Part shown: positions 7,737-16,472 of the stretch, in pieces
Layout: every line of letters starts with the position of its first letter
Position numbering within the stretch: position 1 is the stretch's first letter
Source of the DNA: Colimorpha sp964483145
GTDB taxonomy: Bacteria; Bacteroidota; Bacteroidia; Bacteroidales; P3
Direction: 5' to 3'
Assembly (NCBI GenBank): GCA_964483145.1
Contig: CAZAAK010000028.1
Span: 1 to 25,706 of the forward strand
DNA: 25,706 nt
Program-made: the position numbers and the translations under genes
Notes under the pieces: generated by a model
Seen by the model: only the letters and a program-made list of their open reading frames with translations
What the model was told of the DNA's origin: nothing
Database searches by the model: none

Positions 7737-8948
7737 TTAAGCAAGGCGTTTTTCGAGTTTGGCACGGATGGCCTTGATGAACTCGTCGCTATTGACACTC
7801 TTGGGGGTGATGCCTTCCATCAGGCCGGCAAGGTCCTTAGTGCAAGTGCCCTCGTTGAGGGTGTCGAAGCAAGCACCTTCAAGCTGGTCTGCAAAGTTCA
7901 TCAACTCCTCGATGCCGTCCATCTCGCCACGTTTGCGCAGAGCACCACTCCAAGCAAAGATGGTGGCCATGGGGTTGGTGGAGGTCATCTGGTGGTCCTC
8001 CATATATCTGTAGTAGTGACGGGTGACGGTGCCGTGGGCGGCCTCGAACTCGTATTTACCATCGGGGCTGACGAGCACCGAAGTCATCATGGCAAGCGAG
8101 CCAAAGGCAGTGGACACCATGTCGGACATAACATCGCCATCGTAGTTCTTGCAAGCCCAAATAAAGCCGCCTTTACTACGGATAACGCGGGCAACTGCGT
8201 CATCAATAAGGGTGTAAAAATACTCAATGCCAAGCTCCTCGAACTTGGCTTTGTACTCTTCAAAAACCTCCTCAAAGATGATACGGAACTGAGCATCGTA
8301 TTTTTTGGAGATGGTGTCCTTAGTGGAGAACCAGAGACTCTTCTTGGTATCGATGGCAAACTTAAAGCAGCTGTGAGCAAAAGAGCGTATGGACTTGTCG
8401 AGGTTGTGCATACCTTGAATAACGCCAGCCCCCTTGAAGTTGTGGATAACTACCTCTTCGTGCTGACCGTTCTCTCCGTCGAAAACAAGTTTGGCTACAC
8501 CGGGCTCGTTGGCACGGATTTCAACACTCTTGTAGACATCGCCATAAGCATGACGGGCGATGGTGATAGGAGCCTCCCAGTTCTTGACCACAGGGTGTAT
8601 ACTGGGGATGGTAATGGGCGTACGGAACACAGTGCCATCGAGTATAGAACGGATAGTGCCGTTAGGGGATTTCCACATTTCGTGAAGTTTGTACTCGTCC
8701 ATACGTTTGAGGTTGGGAGTGATGGTAGCGCACTTGACGGCAACTCCATACTTCTTGGTAGCCTCAGCGGCATCGATAGTAATCTGGTCCTTGGTCTGGT
8801 CGCGCTTTACCAACCCGAGGTCGTAATACTCGGTTTTAAGGTCAACGAAGGGGAGGATAAGATCATCCTTAATCATCTTCCAAAGGATGCGGGTCATCTC
8901 GTCGCCATCCATCTCCACGAGGGGAGTAGTCATTTTGATTTTTGTCAT
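7737..8948 (-). CDS. icd: NADP-dependent isocitrate dehydrogenase (eukaryotic-type)
   Basis: Oxidative decarboxylation of isocitrate to 2-oxoglutarate with NADPH production; reversible by reductive carboxylation. The 403-residue protein belongs to the homodimeric subfamily that includes human IDH1, and the active-site residues keep the same numbers: Ser94, Asn96, Arg100, Arg109 and Arg132 (in ARHAYGD). HGTVTRH supplies the Arg-His pair that binds the 2'-phosphate, which argues for NADP. Two starts are possible, ATG 8948 and the ATG five codons on; either leaves the fold intact. It is the last gene of the citrate block, 61 bases after the hydratase, with a strong hairpin (8967-8987) in that gap. 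The 2-oxoglutarate would feed glutamate synthesis, or the enzyme could run in reverse. Confidence 0.95.
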   Translation of the reverse strand: MTKIKMTTPLVEMDGDEMTRILWKMIKDDLILPFVDLKTEYYDLGLVKRDQTKDQITIDAAEATKKYGVAVKCATITPNLKRMDEYKLHEMWKSPNGTIRSILDGTVFRTPITIPSIHPVVKNWEAPITIARHAYGDVYKSVEIRANEPGVAKLVFDGENGQHEEVVIHNFKGAGVIQGMHNLDKSIRSFAHSCFKFAIDTKKSLWFSTKDTISKKYDAQFRIIFEEVFEEYKAKFEELGIEYFYTLIDDAVARVIRSKGGFIWACKNYDGDVMSDMVSTAFGSLAMMTSVLVSPDGKYEFEAAHGTVTRHYYRYMEDHQMTSTNPMATIFAWSGALRKRGEMDGIEELMNFADQLEGACFDTLNEGTCTKDLAGLMEGITPKSVNSDEFIKAIRAKLEKRLA

Positions 8949-8966
8949 GGTGTAGATTTTATGAAA

Positions 8967-8987
8967 GGCCGCCGCACAGCGGCGGCC
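8967..8987 (-). promoter_or_regulatory. Strong GC hairpin between hydratase and icd
   Basis: A perfect 9-bp stem GGCCGCCGC / GCGGCGGCC with a 3-base loop. On the minus strand it is followed only by TTTCATAAAAT, a poor T-run, so partial termination or protection of the upstream mRNA 3' end is more likely than complete termination. On the plus strand it is followed by GTGTTTTTC. Confidence 0.6.
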
Positions 8988-9009
8988 GTGTTTTTCATTG
9001 ATTCAACTG

Positions 9010-11253
9010 TTATTTGTTCTGATTTGCGTAGTAGTTCATCAAGCAACCGTCGGTGAGGATGGCACGCTCGTCCTTGGTGAGGTTCTGGAAGAAGAGGTGG
9101 ATATCCTTGACACCAGCCTTGGAAATAACCTTGGCATCGATTTCTTCCTTGCCATCGAGAACAGCCTGGCGGATGCCGGGGATAAAGACCATGTCGCCAA
9201 CCTCATACTCGAACGGAGTGTCCTGAGCGATAGTAAATGGCATGATACCCCAGTTGATGCAGTTGCTACGATAGCGTTTGGTGGCATACTCGTAGCAGAT
9301 ATTAGCATCACCGCCAAGCACCTTTTGGCAAGAAGCGGCCTGCTCGCGAGCGGAACCATCACCGGGTTTGTTGGCAAAAACGCAGGAGCCGAAGGACGTG
9401 TTCTTCTCGTCAGCTCCCACTTTGGCAAGAGCCTCTTTTACATTGGCAGGACATTTGCCGGCACGACGCTCAAGATCCTCACCCTGTATGCGTTTGCTAA
9501 TGCCTACATACTCTGGGCAACGGCGGCTGAGAGCAAACTCGGATAGCTTCAACGGGTTAGAACGGTAGGAAGAAGTCTCACCGGAAGGAATGAGCTCGTC
9601 AGTGGTGGTGACGGGATCGTGAATAACAGCAGCTAGCTCCACGAGCATGTTGTCCTGCATGGCGTACATCTTGGGCCAATCTTTAATATTGGGGCCGTAA
9701 CGGAGGTCGAGGTTGCCATCGGCATGACCATAGCCGTAGTAGACGCGCTTCTGGTAGATGGAGCCGTCAAACTTGTAGCCTTCGTGGTTGTCGGTGTAGT
9801 CGATGTCGGTAGCAGGGGTGAGTACACCACCGTTGGCGGCGGTAGCTGCAATACTGCGGGCATCCATAAGGCTGACAAAGGAAATCTGCCCCGCACCAGG
9901 TTTGGAACCTTCGCGGTTGGGGAAGTTACGCGTGGTGTGACGGATGGAAAATCCGTTGTTGGCGGGAACGTCACCAGCGCCAAAGCAAGGACCACAAAAG
10001 GCGGGCTTGATGGCAACACCGGTCTCAAGGAGTTCTTCAGCAATGCCGCTACGGGTGGTAGCCAAATATACGGGAATGCTCTGTGGATAAGCACTCATGG
10101 TAAAGTAATCGTTGCCAGTGGATTTGTCCTTGAGGATGGCTGCAGCAGCTGAAAGGTTGTCGTAGGTGCCACCGGCGCAACCAGCAATAATACCCTGGTC
10201 GGCAACCACCTTGCCATTGCGTATCTTGCTAACGAGGTCGATTTCAATCTTGTCGCCATAACGCTTGCGGGCATCGGCTTCTACCGTGCGGAGAATTTCC
10301 TCGGGATGCTCCTGAAGCTCGCGGATGGTGTATGCGTTGGATGGGTGGAAAGGCAAAGCAATCATACACTCTTGCGTGGAGAGATCAATCTTAATCATGC
10401 TGTCGTAATAAGCCACCTTGCCGGGTTTGAGCTCGCGGTAAGCCTCTGGGCGACCGTGCATGGTGTAGTAATTCTTAACCTCGTCATCGGTGCACCAAAT
10501 GGAGGTTAGACAGGTCGTCTCGGTAGTCATGACCTCGATGCCGTTGCGGAAGTCAATAGGCAGGCTCTTGACGCCAGGACCTGCAAACTCAAGGACTTTG
10601 TTCTTGACAAAGCCATTTTCAAAGGTAGCCTTCACCAAAGAGATGGCAACATCGTGAGGTCCTACGCCTTTGCGGGGAGCACCCTCGAGCCATACAAGAA
10701 CAACCTCAGGAGCATTGATGTCCCAAGTGTTGTTCAGCAGTTGCTTGACCAATTCGCCACCGCCTTCGCCAACGCCCATGTTGCCGAGAGAACCATAACG
10801 GGTGTGCGAATCGGAACCAAGAATCATGTTGCCGCACTGCGCCATAGCTTCGCGTGCATACTGGTGAATGACAGCCTGATTGGTAGGAACAAAGATTCCA
10901 CCATACTTTTTGGCAGCAGAAAGGCCAAAGACGTGGTCATCCTCATTGATGGTACCACCAACGGCACAAAGCGAGTTGTGGCAGTTTGTCATGGCATAGG
11001 GCAACGGGAATTTGGTCAGCCCACTTGCACGGGCGGTTTGAATAATGCCGACATAAGTAATGTCGTGCGAAATCAAGGCATCAAATTTGATGCGCATCTT
11101 GTTGCCCTTCTCACCCGTAGTGTCGTGGGAACGGAGAATGGAATAAGCAATGGTGTTTTCGCGGGCTTCCTCCTTGGAAGGCATCCCGGCAGCATCCATC
11201 TTGATTTCTTTACCGTCTAGCAGATAAACTCCTTTGTTGATTAATTCTACCAT
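9010..11253 (-). CDS. Aconitase-superfamily hydratase, probable citrate/isocitrate isomerase
   Basis: A 747-residue [4Fe-4S] hydro-lyase of the aconitase superfamily, of the branch usually annotated just 'hydratase' (YbhJ-like) rather than classical AcnA or AcnB. Cluster ligands appear to be Cys359 (AGCAGG) and Cys420/Cys423 (FCGPC). GSDSHT (146-151) is the family signature, and the C-terminal swivel domain has GDGSAREQAA, matching the substrate-binding Ser/Arg loop. Between citrate lyase genes and icd, the parsimonious role is citrate to isocitrate via cis-aconitate. Substrate is inferred from context; a 2-methylcitrate or homocitrate activity cannot be excluded from sequence. The start ATG 11253 gives the family N-terminus. 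It lies 122 bases after the citC-citG stop with no promoter element seen between them, and 61 bases before icd. Confidence 0.85.
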   Translation of the reverse strand: MVELINKGVYLLDGKEIKMDAAGMPSKEEARENTIAYSILRSHDTTGEKGNKMRIKFDALISHDITYVGIIQTARASGLTKFPLPYAMTNCHNSLCAVGGTINEDDHVFGLSAAKKYGGIFVPTNQAVIHQYAREAMAQCGNMILGSDSHTRYGSLGNMGVGEGGGELVKQLLNNTWDINAPEVVLVWLEGAPRKGVGPHDVAISLVKATFENGFVKNKVLEFAGPGVKSLPIDFRNGIEVMTTETTCLTSIWCTDDEVKNYYTMHGRPEAYRELKPGKVAYYDSMIKIDLSTQECMIALPFHPSNAYTIRELQEHPEEILRTVEADARKRYGDKIEIDLVSKIRNGKVVADQGIIAGCAGGTYDNLSAAAAILKDKSTGNDYFTMSAYPQSIPVYLATTRSGIAEELLETGVAIKPAFCGPCFGAGDVPANNGFSIRHTTRNFPNREGSKPGAGQISFVSLMDARSIAATAANGGVLTPATDIDYTDNHEGYKFDGSIYQKRVYYGYGHADGNLDLRYGPNIKDWPKMYAMQDNMLVELAAVIHDPVTTTDELIPSGETSSYRSNPLKLSEFALSRRCPEYVGISKRIQGEDLERRAGKCPANVKEALAKVGADEKNTSFGSCVFANKPGDGSAREQAASCQKVLGGDANICYEYATKRYRSNCINWGIMPFTIAQDTPFEYEVGDMVFIPGIRQAVLDGKEEIDAKVISKAGVKDIHLFFQNLTKDERAILTDGCLMNYYANQNK

Positions 11254-11375
11254 AGTGTTTTTTGTTTTGTTGATATTTGTTAGTAATTCCTATTGGGGGC
11301 GGCGCACTGAATGCCGCACACGAATTCCTTTCTTTTTGTTTTAACGAGCCAACCTTATCGGATTGCAATCACAAG

Positions 11376-13124
11376 TTACACATTATTTATTAAATTGGCG
11401 GCGAAAAGGGTGAGAGCCAACATATCAGCCGAACCACCTGGGGAAAGATTGCGGGCCTTCATCCAATCGTTGAGTGCCTGAATGTTTTCGATACTAAAAT
11501 CCCGAAGCACCTCAGCACAACGATGCTGCGCCTCGCGAGCCAATTGTTCCCCACCACGATGATAGAGGTTATTGTCGTCGAGAGTGGAGATAATGTAAAG
11601 TAGCAAACGCAGTTTTGGATGGCTGTCGGCCATGTGCTCCCGATAGAAAGGTAGCCACTGCCTAAAAAGCTGACAATAGCCTTCGGCAGCAATGTCACGG
11701 GCTCCTTTGACTCGGTATTGCCTGCGGACATCGGCACCGTGAGTGTTGCTAGCCAAGGGTATCTTCTGCGCTATAGATTGAATGGCTGTGCGAACAGTAT
11801 CGGCATTCACCCGCTGGAAGCGACAATAACTGTTGGCAGTAGCAATGCAAAAGAGACCCAACGCAAAAATAGCCCCCCTGTGTGTATTGATTCCGCCAGT
11901 GGCGGAGAGCATCGCCTCTTCACTCTCAAGCCCACACTGGATGACGGACTGAACTGTGGGCAACTCCGAATTGCAACCCATGCCAGCCAACCGGACGAAA
12001 TAAGGCTCAATGGCCTTGATGCTGCGTAGCATAAGGGCATAGTTCATGTCGCCGTGAGCCCCGCTGTCCTGCCTGTCAATTAGTCCTGGCTTGGGGGTGA
12101 GGTCGAGTTCATCCCTAAGCGCTTGCGCAGCGAGGACGCCGATGGCATAAGGGACGCTAGTAGGATAGAGCAAGGCAAGGTCGCAAGTGGAGCGAAATGT
12201 ACTGGCGCTGATAGGGTTACCACTCAGCTCTTTACGAGGAATCTCCACAAACCGGACCCCACTTTGAGGGAGAACCTCTTTCATCAGCTGGTTGTAGCGG
12301 GCGGTGAGCGGGTCGGAATGTTCGCTACCGGCAAAGCGTGTTACCTGTGTGCCGCTAGGGGCTAAAGAAGGGATGATATGACGAAGGCAGACATCCAAAT
12401 CAAGGAGGATATGCTCATCGGTAGCCTCGGTAACCTGTTTGAGAAAATACGAGGGGAATGTAGCCGCAGAGATTTGATAATCAGAACCTTCGAGAACGGA
12501 CACATTAACCATATCCGCACAACCCTTGGCGACCATCTCCAAACGATAGCTATAGTCAAAAAGAGAGAGATTTTCCTTCACCACGATGGCAAAGAGGTGG
12601 TCCACTTGAGCAGAAGCCTGCTCCAATAGATAACGATGCCCCTTGGTAAATGGATTGGCATTGATAATGACAAGACCCATCCTACTACCATGCACTTGCC
12701 GACGCTGTGCACAGAGGTACTCTTTGTAGCAGTTAAGCCCAGAAAGGGAATTCTCCATAAAAATCACCTTGGGCGACTGTGCTATCAGTTTAAACCCAAG
12801 GGAAATGAAAATATCAAGATTCTGTGTCTTGGTATAGACTTTGGTGGAATAGTAGCCATCCTGCATGGCCACACTCATTAGGTGTGACACCAACATATTA
12901 AAAAGCCGTTCTTCCCGCATGTCCTGACGGACGGCAACGCACTTAATGATATCACGGTAAAGTCCACCCGAGGCCAAAATATCGTCCTCTTCAAGACGGA
13001 AAATGCCAAAATACCTATCCACCGTATCCAATCTCAACCCATTGTCGGCAAGAAAAGCCTCTACCTTCTGTCGGGTATATCGGTCATTTACGTTGAGTGC
13101 CCGTATCTCGAATTCAGAGTTCAT
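11376..13124 (-). CDS. CitC-CitG fusion: citrate lyase ligase / triphosphoribosyl-dephospho-CoA synthase
   Basis: A 582-residue bifunctional protein. Residues 1-~320 are CitC, [citrate (pro-3S)-lyase] ligase, which acetylates the thiol of the lyase prosthetic group using ATP: a GNAT-like N-terminus, then NANPFTKGHRY (155-164, the HxGH-type nucleotidyl-transfer motif as KGH) and ISASTFR (305-311). Residues ~322-582 are CitG, which makes 2'-(5''-triphosphoribosyl)-3'-dephospho-CoA: LTPKPGLIDR followed by DSGAHGDMN (to residue 361) and GGINTHRGA (410-418). The junction has almost no linker. I start it at ATG 13124, since this gives the CitC N-terminus and overlaps the citX stop (13114-13116) by 11 bases, implying translational coupling; the frame is open upstream to 13310 only as a shadow of citX. 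In E. coli citC and citG are separate genes. Confidence 0.92.
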   Translation of the reverse strand: MNSEFEIRALNVNDRYTRQKVEAFLADNGLRLDTVDRYFGIFRLEEDDILASGGLYRDIIKCVAVRQDMREERLFNMLVSHLMSVAMQDGYYSTKVYTKTQNLDIFISLGFKLIAQSPKVIFMENSLSGLNCYKEYLCAQRRQVHGSRMGLVIINANPFTKGHRYLLEQASAQVDHLFAIVVKENLSLFDYSYRLEMVAKGCADMVNVSVLEGSDYQISAATFPSYFLKQVTEATDEHILLDLDVCLRHIIPSLAPSGTQVTRFAGSEHSDPLTARYNQLMKEVLPQSGVRFVEIPRKELSGNPISASTFRSTCDLALLYPTSVPYAIGVLAAQALRDELDLTPKPGLIDRQDSGAHGDMNYALMLRSIKAIEPYFVRLAGMGCNSELPTVQSVIQCGLESEEAMLSATGGINTHRGAIFALGLFCIATANSYCRFQRVNADTVRTAIQSIAQKIPLASNTHGADVRRQYRVKGARDIAAEGYCQLFRQWLPFYREHMADSHPKLRLLLYIISTLDDNNLYHRGGEQLAREAQHRCAEVLRDFSIENIQALNDWMKARNLSPGGSADMLALTLFAANLINNV

Positions 13125-13647
13125 AGTCGTCTGGGGTATCTTGGTATTGCCTGAAAATCGCCTCCACGCAAGCATAGAGTTCGGGCTTGGAATGCCGACG
13201 CGAACGAATACAAGTAATGGCATCCCGGTTGTCGCAAACGATGCACTTGCGAGGATCAAGCCCAAGCGCAGTACGTGAAAGCGGCACAGAATCGGGCTGG
13301 ATGACATCAAAATCCCACAGACGCCCTAGCGGATGCCCATCTTCTATGCGGCAACAAATCCGCTTGGTTTCTGTCACCGGCAGGTTGCTGACAAAGTAAA
13401 TCTCTGGACCTGTGTTAAGGTCTCGGCGGAGCATGTACTCAATCGGCAGATGCCGATTGTGATAAAGAAAGACCTCGGCCTTGTTGGCAAGTGCAATTGA
13501 AATGGAATTACTCTTGACCGGACCAGGCATTACCATCGTCACCGAAACCAACGTGCGACCCGGATATTGTTTGAGCAAATCCAGATGCATCTGATGACGG
13601 TTATCGCGGCTCTGCAAGAGCTCGTCAAGAGTAACTTCCATTCCCAT
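13114..13647 (-). CDS. citX: Apo-citrate lyase phosphoribosyl-dephospho-CoA transferase
   Basis: CitX transfers the prosthetic group from the CitG product to a serine of the CitD acyl carrier protein, giving holo-citrate lyase. The protein is about 177 residues from ATG 13647, normal for the family. It shows LDELLQSRDNR near the start, VMPGPVK, GRLWDFDV, and a Cys/Arg-rich end RKCIVCDNRDAITCIRSRRHS that parallels the RxCLxC...CxRSRxHS of CitX. ATG 13641 (two codons on) is an equally possible start; the upstream GTG 13728 is unlikely because it would add 27 residues unlike CitX, encoded through the hairpin at 13688-13733. It follows citF by 95 bases and overlaps citC-citG by 11 bases. Confidence 0.9.
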   Translation of the reverse strand: MGMEVTLDELLQSRDNRHQMHLDLLKQYPGRTLVSVTMVMPGPVKSNSISIALANKAEVFLYHNRHLPIEYMLRRDLNTGPEIYFVSNLPVTETKRICCRIEDGHPLGRLWDFDVIQPDSVPLSRTALGLDPRKCIVCDNRDAITCIRSRRHSKPELYACVEAIFRQYQDTPDDYEL

Positions 13648-13687
13648 TAACAGTTTTGAAGTTAACAAAATCCTTCTATCGGATAAT

Positions 13688-13733
13688 CGGTTATGGCTAT
13701 CAGCAACCGGTCGGAAGCCAATAGCCACAACCG
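13688..13733 (-). promoter_or_regulatory. Intra-operon hairpin between citF and citX
   Basis: GGTTATGGCTAT (13689-13700) faces ATAGCCACAACC (13721-13732). With the outer C-G pair this is a 13-bp stem with one mismatch and a 20-base loop. No U-run follows on the minus strand, so processing, stabilisation of the upstream citDEF message or attenuation are better guesses than termination. Confidence 0.55.
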
Positions 13734-13742
13734 CTAAGAATT

Positions 13743-15281
13743 TTAGGCTTTGATATTCTTGATAACATCAAGGACAGAACCATCGCGGTTCATGACCACA
13801 CCAACCACCTTGTCGCCAAAAGGCAGAGGCGCAGGAGTGCCGATAACCTTGAGGGCGCGGTCCTTAAGCCAATTGATGTCAACCACATTGAGCCCTGCTT
13901 TCTTCAGTCTCTCGGCGATTTCGGGGCGGTTGGGGTTGACTGCAATGCCGTACTCGGTAACCACCACGTCAACGCTCTTGCCAGGAGTGATAAGAGTAGT
14001 AACCTTGTCGACTACACAAGGTATACGGCCACGGAGCAACGGGCAGACAATGATGGAGAGGGCGGAATCGGCAGCAGTGTCGGGGTGGCCTCCTATAGCA
14101 CCGCGAATAATACCGTCGGAGCCAACAAGGACGTTTACATTGAAGTCGGTGTCGACTTCAAGGGCGGAAAGGATAACGATGTCCAGATAATGGGTGGCGC
14201 TACCGGGCTCATCAGCGGAAGCATACTCATTGGCCGAAACTTCCTTGTGCTTTGGATCATTCATGATGGACTCTGCTGCAACGCGGTCGAAGGACTGCAC
14301 GTCTATGAGGCGGTCGATAAGGCCTTCCTCGTGCAACTTGACCATATGCGCAGTAATGCCCCCAAGAGTAAAGGAAGCATGGATATTCTGATCAATCATA
14401 CTTTGGCGGATGTACTTGACTGCAGCCAAAGAAGCGCCACCCGAACCGGTCTGAATGCTGAAGCCCTCTTTAAAATAACCACTGTTAACAATCACCTTAG
14501 CCGCTTGCTTGGCTAGGAGAATATCGCGGGGGTTCTTGGTGTCGCGAATAGCTCCACTGGCAATTTTGGAAGAGTCGCCAACGCTGTCAACCACAACAAC
14601 ATAATCCACATTATGCTCCGAAATCGAGTTGGGTGTATTGGGATAGGCTACTAGGTCATCGGTGAGGATAACCACCTTGTCGGCATATTGCGCGTCCGGC
14701 AAGGCATAGCCAAGAGATCCGCAGATGCTCTTGGCGTTCTCGCTACGGGAGTACCCACAAGCATTGCCCAATGGGTCGGAAGAAGAAGCACCGATAAAGG
14801 CCACATCGATGTGGAGGTCGCCAGAAGCGATGGCACTGCCACGACCGCCGTGGGAACGGAAAACTACGGGCTTTTCCATCAGGCCACGGGAGATTTCATC
14901 AGCCAATTTGCCACGCAACCCGGAGGTAGAGATGCTAGTGATGACACCGTTTTTGATATGCTCAATCAGGGGTTCGTGGACATCCTGAAGAGAGGAAGCT
15001 GCGAGAGAGAGGTTCTTGAAACCCATCTCGGCCAGTTTTGCAACCACCATATTGACCACTTTGTCTCCGCCACGGAAATGGTGGTGGAAAGAAATAGTCA
15101 TGCCGTCCCTAAGGCCACTCTTACGAATAGCCTCTTCAAGAGTCACCAACTTAGGAGACTCTTTCTGCAACTGCTGTTTCTCGGTGGGATTTTTGACGAG
15201 GTTATTCGCGTTGAAAACCTCTTTATTGAGTTTCTTAGCTTCCGCTTCGATCAATTTTTGTCTGTCTTTAATTGCGTTCAT
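13743..15281 (-). CDS. citF: Citrate lyase alpha subunit (citrate:acetyl-ACP transferase)
   Basis: Exchanges the acetyl group on the prosthetic group of CitD for citrate, forming citryl-ACP and releasing acetate, in the cytosolic lyase complex. The 512 residues match the family length (about 510). Recognisable stretches are FHHHFRGGDKVVN near residue 65, FRSHGGRGSAI, FSIQTGSGGASLAAVKYI, GGHPDTAADSALSI and a CoA-transferase-like end with TPGKSVDVVVTEYGIAVNP. Its ATG (15279-15281) shares one base with the citE stop codon (TAATG), so translation is coupled to citE. Confidence 0.96.
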   Translation of the reverse strand: MNAIKDRQKLIEAEAKKLNKEVFNANNLVKNPTEKQQLQKESPKLVTLEEAIRKSGLRDGMTISFHHHFRGGDKVVNMVVAKLAEMGFKNLSLAASSLQDVHEPLIEHIKNGVITSISTSGLRGKLADEISRGLMEKPVVFRSHGGRGSAIASGDLHIDVAFIGASSSDPLGNACGYSRSENAKSICGSLGYALPDAQYADKVVILTDDLVAYPNTPNSISEHNVDYVVVVDSVGDSSKIASGAIRDTKNPRDILLAKQAAKVIVNSGYFKEGFSIQTGSGGASLAAVKYIRQSMIDQNIHASFTLGGITAHMVKLHEEGLIDRLIDVQSFDRVAAESIMNDPKHKEVSANEYASADEPGSATHYLDIVILSALEVDTDFNVNVLVGSDGIIRGAIGGHPDTAADSALSIIVCPLLRGRIPCVVDKVTTLITPGKSVDVVVTEYGIAVNPNRPEIAERLKKAGLNVVDINWLKDRALKVIGTPAPLPFGDKVVGVVMNRDGSVLDVIKNIKA

Positions 15282-16168
15282 TACAAGTCCTCCTTGGTTA
15301 ATACACCGGCAGAAATTGCCAATTCAATGGTACGTTGGGCTCTGATGACGACAGGTTTGTCAATCATCTTGCCATTGAGAGCGATAACACCGCTGCCCTT
15401 GGCCTCGGCCTCCTTGATGGCGCCCATAATAGCTTTGGCCTTGTCGATATCCTTTTGGGTGGGGGTGAAAATTTCGTTGATAATCTCAATTTGACGGGGA
15501 TTGATGATGCTCTTGCCATCGAAACCCAAGTGCTTGATAAGTTCAACCTCTTTGCGGAAGGTCTCCATGTCGTTGAGGTTGGAAAAGACGGTGTCGAGCG
15601 CATCGATACCGGCAGCACGGGCTGCCACTACAATGGTTTCGCGGGCCAAGAGAAGTTCCTCGCCAGTGGTGGTGCGCTGGGTCTTAAGGTTGGCGCAGTA
15701 GTCTTCGGCACCGAGGGCAATGCCCATCATACGCTTGCTAGCCGTAGCAATGGCATAGGCGTTGATAATACCCTTGGTGGACTCAATAGCGGCCATAATC
15801 TGGGTGCGACCCAAACAACCAAGTTTCTTTTCCACCTTCTCGATTTCCTCCTCTAGCTCAACAACCTCTTCTGCAGTCTCGGTCTTTGGCATGCGGATGA
15901 CATGAACGCCGGCAGTGACCACAGCCTCTACATCCTTCTTGCCAAATGGAGTGTTCAGAGGATTAATCCGGACAACCATCTCGGTATTGCCATAGTTGAT
16001 AGTTTTCAATGCGTTATGGACAAGCAGACGGGCAGCATCCTTCTCAGCCATGGTAACGGAGTCCTCCAAATCCAACATAATGGAGTCGGGCCCATAAATG
16101 AAAGCGTCCGACATCATCGCGGGGTTGTTGCCCGGCACAAACATCATTGTTCTTCTTAATCTTTGCAT
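15281..16168 (-). CDS. citE: Citrate lyase beta subunit (citryl-ACP lyase)
   Basis: Cleaves citryl-ACP to oxaloacetate and acetyl-ACP; reversible in principle. The 295-residue TIM-barrel protein belongs to the CitE/HpcH family: RRTMMFVPGNNPAMM at the N-terminus, LDLEDSV (Asp33, Glu35, Asp36), VVRINPLNTPFG (substrate-binding Arg), IMAAIESTKGI, and ALGAEDYCANL. Length and motifs fit true CitE of the lyase complex rather than the stand-alone citramalyl-CoA lyases, and the neighbours confirm it. It follows citD by 25 bases and overlaps citF by one base. Confidence 0.96.
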   Translation of the reverse strand: MQRLRRTMMFVPGNNPAMMSDAFIYGPDSIMLDLEDSVTMAEKDAARLLVHNALKTINYGNTEMVVRINPLNTPFGKKDVEAVVTAGVHVIRMPKTETAEEVVELEEEIEKVEKKLGCLGRTQIMAAIESTKGIINAYAIATASKRMMGIALGAEDYCANLKTQRTTTGEELLLARETIVVAARAAGIDALDTVFSNLNDMETFRKEVELIKHLGFDGKSIINPRQIEIINEIFTPTQKDIDKAKAIMGAIKEAEAKGSGVIALNGKMIDKPVVIRAQRTIELAISAGVLTKEDL

Positions 16169-16193
16169 AGTACTTGAAGTTTAAGTGAAACGA

Positions 16194-16472
16194 TTAAGCC
16201 CAAACATCCTTGCCCGTTGCACGGACGGCAGCGCAGGTGGTACGAGCCTTAATGGTGCAGTCGAGAGCACCTTTGTCGGTAGCCTTTATATTGGCACTAG
16301 TTATGCCAAGATCCTTTAGGGTCTCGGCAATCACTTTTTTAATCTGCTCACCGAACTGGTACATCACAGTACTGTCTAGCTCGATGTTCAGGCCCTCTTT
16401 GTCCGAAGGCTCAATCTGAATCATGATGTCGCCAGACTCCAAGGTACCGGCGAATGCTTTGTTGATTGTCAT
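16194..16472 (-). CDS. citD: Citrate lyase gamma subunit (acyl carrier protein)
   Basis: The 92-residue carrier to which CitX attaches the phosphoribosyl-dephospho-CoA arm. AGTLESGD near the N-terminus contains the acceptor serine (Ser13, equivalent to Ser14 of E. coli CitD), and DKGALDCTIKAR near the C-terminus is the second family signature. I start it at ATG 16472; the open frame runs on to 16652 but the extra 60 residues are non-coding leader that crosses the promoter at 16591. First gene of the citrate operon, with a leader of about 110 bases. Confidence 0.95.
   Translation of the reverse strand: MTINKAFAGTLESGDIMIQIEPSDKEGLNIELDSTVMYQFGEQIKKVIAETLKDLGITSANIKATDKGALDCTIKARTTCAAVRATGKDVWA

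Noticed and set aside
7992..9056. 354-codon open frame on the plus strand opposite icd
   Set aside because: It is antisense to a well-supported isocitrate dehydrogenase with conserved active-site residues; the frame is open because of codon bias. Its predicted product matches nothing I know.
13648..13728. Extended citX start at GTG 13728
   Set aside because: It would add 27 residues not found in CitX and would be translated from within the hairpin between citF and citX; ATG 13647 gives the family N-terminus.
14688..15494. 268-codon plus-strand frame across citF and citE
   Set aside because: It is antisense to two well-supported citrate lyase genes with intact signatures and has no promoter or recognisable product.
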